Source: Bacteroidales bacterium
GTDB lineage: Bacteria; Bacteroidota; Bacteroidia; Bacteroidales; F082
DNA: 64,000 nt
Direction of reading: 5' to 3'
NCBI GenBank assembly: GCA_015493525.1
Contig: WGCY01000037.1
Location: 1-64,000, forward strand
A program made the position numbers and the translations under genes. Shown here in pieces: positions 45,228 through 53,269 of the stretch (positions are counted from its first letter, which is position 1; each line of letters starts with the position of its first letter). Under the pieces are notes generated by a model, which made no database searches, was not told the origin of the DNA, and saw only the letters and a program-made list of their open reading frames with translations.

Positions 45228-46088
45228 ATGAAAGGAATTATTTTGGCCGGTGGTTCCGGTACGCGCCTGCACCCGCTTACCCTAGCGGTCAGCAAACAGC
45301 TTATGCCTGTTTACGACAAACCCATGATTTATTATCCCCTGTCCATTCTTTTGATGGCCGGGATAAAAGAGGTCCTTATCATTTCAACGCCACACGATAC
45401 GCCTAATTTTGAGCTTTTGCTGGGCGATGGCTCTCAAATCGGATGCCGGTTCGAGTACGCCGTGCAGCATGAACCCAACGGGTTGGCACAGGCTTTTGTG
45501 ATAGGAGAAAAATTTATTGGAGATGACAAAGTAGCCCTGGTTTTGGGCGACAATATTTTTTATGGAAGCGGTTTGCAACAGCTGCTTATGGACAGTTCCG
45601 ATCCGGAAGGCGGCATCGTCTTTGCTTACCATGTAAAAGACCCCGAACGTTATGGCGTTGTCGAATTTGACGACGAAATGAATGCCCTCTCCATCGAAGA
45701 GAAGCCGGAACATCCCAAATCCAACTATGCCGTTCCGGGCTTGTATTTCTACGATAACTCCGTTGTTGAAATAGCCAAACAGCTAAAACCAAGTCCCAGG
45801 GGAGAGTATGAAATTACGGATGTCAACAAACAATATTTGGAGGCCGGGAAGCTTAAGGTAGGTTTGCTGAGCCGCGGAACGGCCTGGCTCGACACCGGTA
45901 CTTTCTCTTCACTGACACAGGCTTCGCAGTTTGTGGAAGTCATTCAGGAACGCCAGAACCAAAAGATAGGATGCCTCGAAGAGATTGCTTTTAACAAGGG
46001 ATTTATTGATGCCGGACAATTAAGAAAAATTGCAAAACCACTTTTGAAAAGCGGGTATGGACAATATTTATTAAATTTACTCGATTAA
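45228..46088 (+). CDS. rfbA: Glucose-1-phosphate thymidylyltransferase
   Basis: 286 residues, standard for RmlA/RfbA. It makes dTDP-glucose from dTTP and glucose-1-phosphate, the first step to dTDP-rhamnose and other deoxysugars. [20 protein letters not shown] is the nucleotide-binding and activation loop; [11 protein letters not shown] and [20 protein letters not shown] are family motifs. None of rfbB, rfbC or rfbD is in the window, so it is separated from the rest of the pathway. Confidence 0.96.
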   Translation: MKGIILAGGSGTRLHPLTLAVSKQLMPVYDKPMIYYPLSILLMAGIKEVLIISTPHDTPNFELLLGDGSQIGCRFEYAVQHEPNGLAQAFVIGEKFIGDDKVALVLGDNIFYGSGLQQLLMDSSDPEGGIVFAYHVKDPERYGVVEFDDEMNALSIEEKPEHPKSNYAVPGLYFYDNSVVEIAKQLKPSPRGEYEITDVNKQYLEAGKLKVGLLSRGTAWLDTGTFSSLTQASQFVEVIQERQNQKIGCLEEIAFNKGFIDAGQLRKIAKPLLKSGYGQYLLNLLD

Positions 46089-46102
46089 AAAGATACAGGG
46101 CA

Positions 46103-47077
46103 GTGTATAGTTACGATGAGTTATTCCGGATTTTTTCCAATCATTTGGAAAAGCAAAGTTTCAGCCATAACCCCAAAGAGCTGTACGAGCCGATTGTTTA
46201 CAGTATTGCACAATGTGGCAAGCGGCTCCGGCCGGTTATTGCGCTTATGGCCTGCGACCTGTTTGGTGGCGACATAAAGAAAGCCTTGCCACAAGCCCTC
46301 GCCATTGAACTGTTGCACAATTTTACATTGATTCACGATGACCTCATGGACCAGTCTCCCATCAGGCACGGAAAAGAGACCGTTTTTAAGAAATGGGATT
46401 CCAAGCTGGCCATTCTTGCCGGAGATGCCCTTTTCGCTTTGGCTTACGACTACACACTTCAGTCGGAAACTCATCAGCTCCCCGAGATTTTAAAAATCTT
46501 TAATAAAACAGCGTTGCAGGCATGTGAAGGCCAGCAGATGGACCTGAATTTTGAAAAGCGCAAGGATGTCTTGCTGGATGATTATCTTGAAATGATCCGG
46601 CTGAAAACAGCCGTACTTTTCGGGACAAGCCTTGAAATAGGGGCACTTGTTGCCGGTGCTTCCAAAAAAAACAGGCAACTTATCTATGATTTTGGTATCA
46701 ATGTGGGGATGAGTTTCCAGCTGAAAGATGACCTGCTGGACTTATATGGCATGGAAGAAGTTTTTGGAAAAAGAACCGGCCAGGATATCCTTGACAACAA
46801 GAAAACCTATCTTTTTGTCCAGGCACTGTCCGCTGCCGGCCCGAAAGCCAGAAGTGTCCTTCTGAGTTATTTCCATGAAAAAGAACTTCCCGAAAAAGAA
46901 AAAATCCGTTCTTTAAAAAAAATATTTGATGAACTGGGTATTGAAAAAATGACCGGCAATGCCATTTCTGGTTTCCTAAACAAAGGAATGGAAAAACTGG
47001 ATATGATTGAACTCCCCGAAGAACGAAAACAACCGCTGAGAAACCTGGCACAAACCATGATAAACCGGAATAAATAA
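46103..47077 (+). CDS. Polyprenyl diphosphate synthase
   Basis: 324 residues beginning with GTG (VYSYDELFRIF). A trans-prenyl chain-lengthening enzyme: first Asp-rich motif FTLIHDDLMDQSPIRHGKET, which carries the small DDxxD form, and second motif FQLKDDLLDLYG. In menaquinone-using Bacteroidota such enzymes make geranylgeranyl or longer diphosphates for quinone side chains. The residues before the first motif (LLHNFTL) suggest a short to medium product but do not settle it. Third gene of its operon, 14 bases after rfbA. Confidence 0.93.
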   Translation: MYSYDELFRIFSNHLEKQSFSHNPKELYEPIVYSIAQCGKRLRPVIALMACDLFGGDIKKALPQALAIELLHNFTLIHDDLMDQSPIRHGKETVFKKWDSKLAILAGDALFALAYDYTLQSETHQLPEILKIFNKTALQACEGQQMDLNFEKRKDVLLDDYLEMIRLKTAVLFGTSLEIGALVAGASKKNRQLIYDFGINVGMSFQLKDDLLDLYGMEEVFGKRTGQDILDNKKTYLFVQALSAAGPKARSVLLSYFHEKELPEKEKIRSLKKIFDELGIEKMTGNAISGFLNKGMEKLDMIELPEERKQPLRNLAQTMINRNK

Positions 47078-47117
47078 ATTCTTTTTTCTTCTTCTTATCT
47101 CATACAATTCCGGCCGT

Positions 47118-49043
47118 TTACTCCTCCAGTTTCAATTGCAACGCTTCCCATTGAACAAAAAAGGCATCTAATTGCTCCTGAAGCCGGCTGTGTTTCTTAT
47201 AAAGTGTCCCATCTTTCATTTCCTCAGCATAGCGGTCCGGTTGCGAAAGCTTATCATTTATCATGGCCAGGGCCTGTTCCGTTTCTTCAATCTTTTGTTC
47301 TATTTCGTCAAGTGCTTTTCGCAGCTTACGCAGATGGCGTTCTTTTTCTTTTCGCTGTTGCCAGTTTTGTTTTTTTTCTTTGTTTTCCGCCTTAGCAACA
47401 GACTTTTTCTCAACGGCCTCCAGTTCTTTCAAATGATCAATGTTCCGCTTGGCGAGATAGTCGTTCAGCGTTCCGCGAAATTCTTTCAGCTTATGGTTCC
47501 GAAATTCAAAGAAATATTCGCTCAGCCCCTGCAGAAAGTCACGGTCGTGCGAAACGACAATGAGCGTGCCATCGTATTGTAAAAGGGCATTCTTCAAAAT
47601 ATCTTTGGAAAGCATGTCAAGATGATTTGTGGGCTCATCAAGTATGAGCAGGTTGGAAGGGCTGAGCAACAACCTTGCCAGTGAGAGGCGGGCTTTTTCG
47701 CCCCCCGAAAGGACGCCTACCCTTTTGTTAACATCTTCGCCCTGAAACAAAAAAGCACCGAGGATGGCATTGAGCCGGGTTCGCACATCGCCCACGGCAA
47801 TATCGTCCATCGTCTCAAAAACAGTTTTTGAAGGGTCAAGCATCTCCCACTGGTCCTGTGCGTAATAGGCAATCTGCACATTATGCCCGTATTTTATTTC
47901 ACCTTCATAATTGAGCTGCCGGGCAATTATTTTGGCCAAAGTGGTCTTTCCTTCACCATTGCGCCCCACAAAAACAATTTTGTCGCCTTTGACAACCTGA
48001 AAGTTCAACGATTGCAACACACGTTTTGGGCCATACGCCTTAGACACATTGATTCCCTCCAGCACCACCTTACCGCTGCGCGGGGCCGGGGGAAACCGGA
48101 AATGAATCCCTGCGTTGTCAAGGTTGTCCACCTCCACTTTCTCCATTTTCTCCAATTGTTTCAGCCGCGACTGTGCCTGGCGGGCTTTGGTAGCTTTATA
48201 ACGAAACCGCTCGACAAAATTTTCCAGCTCCCTGATTTGCTTTTGCTGGTTAGAAAATACAGCCTTTTGCTGTTCGATACGTTCGTTGCTCAGCTCCAGG
48301 TATCTGGAATAAGGAACTTTATAATCGTAAATTTTTCCGTTGTTGATTTCCAGCGTACGCGTTGTAAGGCTGTCAAGGAAACTTCTGTCGTGGGATACAA
48401 GCAAAACCGATCCGCGATAGTTCTTCAGGAAATTTTCGAGCCATTGGATTGCATCAATATCCAAATGGTTGGTAGGCTCGTCCAACAGCAGCAAAGTGGG
48501 CTGCAACAACAGCAGTTTGGCCAATTCCATACGCATCTGCCATCCCAGGCTGAAACTGCTTACCGGCTTCGACAACTCTTTTTCAAGAAAGCCGAGGCCT
48601 TTCAGCACTTTTACGGCATTCCCTTTTTGTTTGTCAACATCATTTACCGCGAGCAGGTGCTGTATCTCTTCCTGCCTGTCGTACAGGCGGATATAAGCCT
48701 TGCTTTGATAATCTGTCCTGGTAAAGAGCGTTTGATGAACCTGTTCCAATTCCGCTTTCAGGTCATTCAAAAAAGAAAAAACAGAGAGGGTCTCTTCCAG
48801 AATATTTTTGACGCTGTCGATTTGTTTTTCCTGGGGCAGGTAGCCAATAGTTTCGCTGTCCGGAACAATAACCCCGCCGCTTGTTGGTTCCTGTTTGCCC
48901 ACAATAATACGCAACAACGTTGTTTTGCCTGCTCCGTTTTTGCCGGCCAGCCCTATGCGTTCTTTGTTCCCGATATGAAACGAGACATCCTTAAAAATCG
49001 GCTCTCCGCCGAATTCCATGATAAGATTACTAACAGATATCAA
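47118..49043 (-). CDS. ABC-F family ATPase (translation factor/ribosome protection type)
   Basis: 641 residues with two ABC domains and no membrane segments. Domain 1: Walker A GKNGAGKTTLLR, signature SLGWQMRMELAKLLL, Walker B LLLLDEPTNHLD. Domain 2: GRNGEGKTTLAK, signature LSGGEKARLSLARLL, Walker B LLILDEPTNHLDM. A linker helix rich in Arg/Lys/Gln joins them, and the C-terminus is a coiled coil (AENKEKKQNWQQRKEKERHL), as in Uup/YdiF-like proteins. These act on the ribosome E site. Convergent with the prenyl synthase gene. Confidence 0.94.
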   Translation of the reverse strand: MISVSNLIMEFGGEPIFKDVSFHIGNKERIGLAGKNGAGKTTLLRIIVGKQEPTSGGVIVPDSETIGYLPQEKQIDSVKNILEETLSVFSFLNDLKAELEQVHQTLFTRTDYQSKAYIRLYDRQEEIQHLLAVNDVDKQKGNAVKVLKGLGFLEKELSKPVSSFSLGWQMRMELAKLLLLQPTLLLLDEPTNHLDIDAIQWLENFLKNYRGSVLLVSHDRSFLDSLTTRTLEINNGKIYDYKVPYSRYLELSNERIEQQKAVFSNQQKQIRELENFVERFRYKATKARQAQSRLKQLEKMEKVEVDNLDNAGIHFRFPPAPRSGKVVLEGINVSKAYGPKRVLQSLNFQVVKGDKIVFVGRNGEGKTTLAKIIARQLNYEGEIKYGHNVQIAYYAQDQWEMLDPSKTVFETMDDIAVGDVRTRLNAILGAFLFQGEDVNKRVGVLSGGEKARLSLARLLLSPSNLLILDEPTNHLDMLSKDILKNALLQYDGTLIVVSHDRDFLQGLSEYFFEFRNHKLKEFRGTLNDYLAKRNIDHLKELEAVEKKSVAKAENKEKKQNWQQRKEKERHLRKLRKALDEIEQKIEETEQALAMINDKLSQPDRYAEEMKDGTLYKKHSRLQEQLDAFFVQWEALQLKLEE

Positions 49044-49161
49044 TTGAATTTTTTTGCAAAAATATCATTTCTGTGTAAGCAAAAGGTTACGTGGGGAAGA
49101 GAATATTAAGCTTTTAAAAATAGGAATTAGCCAAAAAGGGAGGCAAAATGGTTTGTAGATA

Positions 49162-50511
49162 TTACTTTCCTGAAAAAAGCAGCCGTTCGCCCCGTACCGT
49201 CTCGTTGAATTTTCCCCGATGGTACACCATCTGCCCGTTCACAAAAGTCGTTTGGACCCGGGAGTGAAACCGGATGCCCTCCATGGGCGACCAACCGCAT
49301 TTGTACAGGATGTTGGATTTACTTACTTCCCCTGTTTTATCCATGTCCACTAATACGAGGTCGGCAGCGTATCCCGGCCGAATAAAACCACGGTTTTGAA
49401 TACGAAACAAAACAGCCGGATTATGGCACATCTTCTCCACCACTTTTTCCAGGGCCATTTTCTTTTGGTGCACAAATTCGAGCATAGCCATTAAAGCGTG
49501 TTGCACCCCGGGGCCGCCGGAAGGAGCCTCAAAATAAGGACGTTGCTTTTCTTCCAAAGTATGCGGCGCATGATCCGTTGCCACCACATCGATGTGGCCG
49601 TCAAGCAGGGCATCAAACAAAGCCGCACGGTCAGCCTCCGTTTTTATGGCCGGGTTCCACTTCACAAGATTGCCCTTTGTCCGGTAATCCCTGTCTGAAA
49701 ACCAAAGATGATGCACACAGGCTTCAGCCGTTATTTTCTTGTCTTTCAAAGGGATATGATTATCAAACAGCTCCGTTTCGCGGGCAGTTGACAAGTGCAG
49801 AATATGCAACCGCGTTCCGTACCTGCGTGCCATGGAAACCGCTTTTGAAGAGGACAAATAGCAGGCTTCTGCCGTTCGTATTTTAGGATGGACAGAGGTT
49901 GTGGCCTTTAGCCCCAATGCATTATAATACTTGGTCGTATTGTTTTGAATGGTCTTTTCATCTTCGCAATGGGCGGCAATGAGCAGGGGAACTTTTGAAA
50001 AGACAGCCTCCAGCATATTCTCTTCGTCCATCAGCATATTTCCCGTAGAAGACCCCATGAACACTTTTACTCCGCAAACCCGTGATGGGTCGGTTTTCAG
50101 TACTTCCTCCAGGTTGTCGTTGGAGGCCCCCATATAAAAAGAGTAATTGGCCAGTGATTTTTCTGCAGCCAGTGCATATTTCGCTTCCAGCAGTTCCTGT
50201 GTCAAAACAGGCGGACGTGTGTTGGGCATCTCCATATAGCTGGTTATCCCTCCCGCCACGGCAGCACGGCTTTCGGTAAAAATATCGGCTTTGTGTTCCA
50301 ATCCAGGTTCACGGAAATGAACATGTTCGTCAATAACACCCGGGAGCAAAAAGAGGCCATCGGCATCCACCACCTCCCAATCATTCTGAACAACTTCATT
50401 TTCCCCTTCGCAGACTTTCGCAATCATACCGTCCTTAACATACACATCACCTGTAAATTGCCGGCCTTCGTTGACAATACGCGCATGTTTTATGATAAAC
50501 GGATGATGCAT
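49162..50511 (-). CDS. pyrC: Dihydroorotase
   Basis: 449 residues, class I type. It closes carbamoyl-aspartate to dihydroorotate in pyrimidine synthesis. Metal site: DEHVHFREPG, the His in ASNDN/AAHCEDE, HILHLSTA, and DHAPHTLEEK. Length and motifs separate it from allantoinase, but not absolutely. pyrG is in the same window though unlinked. It follows the glycosyltransferase gene by 14 bases. Confidence 0.92.
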   Translation of the reverse strand: MHHPFIIKHARIVNEGRQFTGDVYVKDGMIAKVCEGENEVVQNDWEVVDADGLFLLPGVIDEHVHFREPGLEHKADIFTESRAAVAGGITSYMEMPNTRPPVLTQELLEAKYALAAEKSLANYSFYMGASNDNLEEVLKTDPSRVCGVKVFMGSSTGNMLMDEENMLEAVFSKVPLLIAAHCEDEKTIQNNTTKYYNALGLKATTSVHPKIRTAEACYLSSSKAVSMARRYGTRLHILHLSTARETELFDNHIPLKDKKITAEACVHHLWFSDRDYRTKGNLVKWNPAIKTEADRAALFDALLDGHIDVVATDHAPHTLEEKQRPYFEAPSGGPGVQHALMAMLEFVHQKKMALEKVVEKMCHNPAVLFRIQNRGFIRPGYAADLVLVDMDKTGEVSKSNILYKCGWSPMEGIRFHSRVQTTFVNGQMVYHRGKFNETVRGERLLFSGK

Positions 50512-50525
50512 CAGGCAAAAAGATA

Positions 50526-51269
50526 TCAGGTCTGTTTTTTTGGCTTAATTTTTCCCAACATGCCGCGCCTTCTCAACGAAATTACACCGAAGACAGCTTC
50601 ACGGAAGATGCTGTTGTTCATTTTTGATTCGCCAAGGGTACGATCAGTAAAAATGATAGGAATCTCCACCACTTTGAAACCTAATTTAATGGCCGTAAAC
50701 TTCATCTCAATCTGAAAAGCATACCCCACAAATTTAATTTTATCCAAATCAATGGTTTCCAACACTTTTCGTGTCCAGCCCACAAACCCGGCCGTGGTAT
50801 CACGAATTTCCATTCCGGTTATCAGCCGGACGTAAGCCGAGGCATAATAGGACATGAGCACACGTCCCATGGGCCAGTTGACCACATTTACACCGGTAAT
50901 GTAACGGGAGCCTATGGCCACGTCGGCATTATCATCGTGCAAGCTTGCGTAGAGCCGTTCCAAATCAGCAGGATTGTGAGAAAAATCGGCATCCATCTCA
51001 AAAATATAATCATACTTGTGCTGCAACGCCCATTTGAAACCCGTAATATAGGCCGTCCCCAAACCCTGTTTCCCTTTTCGCTCAAGAATATTGAGCCTGG
51101 CAGGAAATTCGGCCATAAGGCGTTTCACAATAGCAGCTGTTCCATCGGGGCTGTTGTCCTCCACCACAAGGATATCAAAAGGCGTATTTAAGGTAAAAAC
51201 CGTACGGATAATATTTTCAATATTCTCCTTTTCGTTATAAGTTGGGATAATAACCAGCCCTTTGTTCAT
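50526..51269 (-). CDS. DPM1-like polyprenol-phosphate glycosyltransferase (GT2)
   Basis: 247 residues. GT2 motifs: VIIPTYNEKENIENII, VVEDNSPDGTA, GLGTAYITGFKWA, MDADFSHNP (the DxD), and IGSRYITGV. The C-terminal NNSIFREAVFG and RTLGESKM match bacterial dolichol-phosphate mannose synthase-like enzymes, which put a sugar on undecaprenyl phosphate in the inner leaflet. No membrane segments are fused. The product supplies glycosylation, perhaps of T9SS cargo or lipoproteins. First gene of a pair with pyrC. Confidence 0.9.
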   Translation of the reverse strand: MNKGLVIIPTYNEKENIENIIRTVFTLNTPFDILVVEDNSPDGTAAIVKRLMAEFPARLNILERKGKQGLGTAYITGFKWALQHKYDYIFEMDADFSHNPADLERLYASLHDDNADVAIGSRYITGVNVVNWPMGRVLMSYYASAYVRLITGMEIRDTTAGFVGWTRKVLETIDLDKIKFVGYAFQIEMKFTAIKLGFKVVEIPIIFTDRTLGESKMNNSIFREAVFGVISLRRRGMLGKIKPKKQT

Positions 51270-51346
51270 GGAAATAATTTTTTGCTAAAATAATAGAATT
51301 CCATCAAACAAACGGGACGGAATTTCTTAAAAAAGTGCAAAATAAA

Positions 51347-51382
51347 AAACCGGCTGTGGAGAAAAAATCCCACAGCCGGTTT
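51347..51382 (-). terminator. Terminator of the DUF5689-TonB operon
   Basis: AAACCGGCTGTGG and CCACAGCCGGTTT form a 13-bp stem. On the minus strand TTTTTTATTTT follows. It lies 25 bases beyond the stop at 51407. Confidence 0.9.
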
Positions 51383-51406
51383 AAAAATCTCAGTTCCGTA
51401 CCGGAA

Positions 51407-53236
51407 TTATTTACTGAACAGTTTAATGTTGTCTATCCGGTAAGAAGTTGTTTCTCCCTTAGTATCATCGCCATGGTACCTGAAAGCGATGTAAATTTTA
51501 CCGGAATAGGAGGACAAATCAACATCTCCCGATGGTATCCAGGTGTTGTCAGCATCGCTTTCAACGGCCACTTTCGGATGAATTTCCGTCCAGGTAGCCG
51601 AAGCGATATTGGTTCCATCAAAATCGGTTGATACCAGCACGGCAAACGGGCTGGCCCCTCCTTTAGGCAACCAGTAAGCTTTTTCGGTATCAAAGCTGAT
51701 GGTTGGGTTGGTCATGGCATCCAAATCAATTTTTGGCGTAATCAGCCAGCATTCATTTTCTTCCGTTGACTTATAAGAGGTTGCCTGGGCATAGAGTTTT
51801 CCACTTCCGGTGGGATACTCTTTGGCCTGCCAGTTACGCTTGCCAATGGTAGCCTTGTTCAGCCATCCGGCAATGGAAATATCTTTGTAAGCGGTCTGGC
51901 CGGAAAAATCAATATCAAACGAAGTTACGGTTGACCCGCCGCCACCGCCACCACCGCCGCTATTGGCGTTAATGACTATATCGTCAAGTTGGATAGAAGT
52001 CGATTCGGTATCGCTGCCTTTGTACTTGAAAGCAATGGAAACATTCCCCACAAAATTTGCCAAAGAGACATCCCCCGATTTAACCCAGGCATAATTGGTA
52101 CCGCCGGCCGTGGGAAGCGTAGGCGATAGTTCTGTCCATGTAGCTGTGGCAAAATTAGTTCCATCAAAATCTGTTGAAGCAAGGACGGTAAGCGGTTTGT
52201 CGTTACCGGTATGTTTCCAGTAAGCCATGGCCGATTTAAAATGGAGCACTTTATCGCCATTTGTATTGATTACCGGAGGGGTAATCAGCCAGGTTTCCAT
52301 ATCATTCAGCTTGGAGTTATATCCTGAAGCCTGGGCATAAGTATCGGTATTATGCACCTTCCCCTGCCAGGCACGGCTACCGGCTACTTTAATATTGCTC
52401 CAACCGTCTATTTCGATATCCGTATAATTTTGGGCATTCGCAAAGTTTTCGTTAACACTGTCAACAGGTGTAATGGGATTTCCGCCACCACCACCAGACT
52501 GGCAACGGGCACTGTCCATAACCACTTCAGAAAGGGAGCGCAGATACAGCTGCGGGCTTCCGTTGAAAGCCCCCACGATAGCCACAACGGAACCCCGTTT
52601 GGCCGGAACTTTAGCCGAAGCAAAAGTAGCATAGCTGCTGGTACGGACGTCCACCTGATTGCCGCTACAATCTTCCAATTTACGGTTAGTTGCCGAAGTC
52701 GAAGTCTCGGCAAAGACTTTTCCCGTATCTGGATCGGCAAACTGCACATTGTTAAGTTTCACCAGCTGTGCCTGGTATTTGTTGGCCAGCAGGTCTTCAA
52801 CAGATACATCTTTTGGTGTAACAAATTTCTGGGTTGCAAGAATCACGATGCTTGAGTCGTTGTTTACATTGTCCAGCTGAAACATTCCCGCATAATCTGA
52901 CAAAACGACCCCTTTCAGGTACACACGAATGGAATCTCCCACACGCAATCCGCCGGTTTGTTTCAAGTGCATGTTTACGGCATCGCCGGCATCCTGAATA
53001 TAAGCACTTTTATAAATGTTTCCCGAACTTTCGTCCATGGTTACAACCGCATAAACGGAAGCATCTTTATTTATTTGATAAGCTCCCGAGTCGGCATACA
53101 TCTGACGGAGCTGGGAAATGGTATAAATGGTTCCCACCGGGATATCTTTAATGGGAGGGGTGTCAAAATCCTGCTTAACGCAAGCAGAGAAGAAAAGAAG
53201 CATCGAGGCTGCGAAAAATAAAACTAACTTTTTCAT
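51407..53236 (-). CDS. DUF5689 lipoprotein with two choice-of-anchor J domains
   Basis: 609 residues from MKKLVLFFAASMLLFFSAC, a lipoprotein signal with lipid-bearing Cys. Residues about 25-250 are DUF5689, an OB-like domain (YTISQLRQMYADSGAYQIN). Two jelly-roll domains of the DUF5017/choice-of-anchor J type follow (NFANAQNYTDIEIDGWSN; FSGQTAYKDISIAGWLNKA), each with WLITP and a STDFDGTN segment. Poly-Gly linkers SGGGGGN and SGGGGGGGGS separate the domains. Likely on the cell surface, working with the TonB receptor 33 bases upstream. Confidence 0.87.
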   Translation of the reverse strand: MKKLVLFFAASMLLFFSACVKQDFDTPPIKDIPVGTIYTISQLRQMYADSGAYQINKDASVYAVVTMDESSGNIYKSAYIQDAGDAVNMHLKQTGGLRVGDSIRVYLKGVVLSDYAGMFQLDNVNNDSSIVILATQKFVTPKDVSVEDLLANKYQAQLVKLNNVQFADPDTGKVFAETSTSATNRKLEDCSGNQVDVRTSSYATFASAKVPAKRGSVVAIVGAFNGSPQLYLRSLSEVVMDSARCQSGGGGGNPITPVDSVNENFANAQNYTDIEIDGWSNIKVAGSRAWQGKVHNTDTYAQASGYNSKLNDMETWLITPPVINTNGDKVLHFKSAMAYWKHTGNDKPLTVLASTDFDGTNFATATWTELSPTLPTAGGTNYAWVKSGDVSLANFVGNVSIAFKYKGSDTESTSIQLDDIVINANSGGGGGGGGSTVTSFDIDFSGQTAYKDISIAGWLNKATIGKRNWQAKEYPTGSGKLYAQATSYKSTEENECWLITPKIDLDAMTNPTISFDTEKAYWLPKGGASPFAVLVSTDFDGTNIASATWTEIHPKVAVESDADNTWIPSGDVDLSSYSGKIYIAFRYHGDDTKGETTSYRIDNIKLFSK

Positions 53237-53269
53237 ATTATTTATTTTATGATTATTCATGGTTTGGGT

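Noticed and set aside
47883-49109. A 408-codon open frame on the plus strand
   Set aside because: It is the antisense shadow of the ABC-F gene, whose two complete ATPase domains leave no doubt.
49162-50511. Allantoinase in place of dihydroorotase
   Set aside because: No purine-degradation genes are nearby and dihydroorotase is the common call for this class in the phylum, but the sequence alone cannot fully exclude it.
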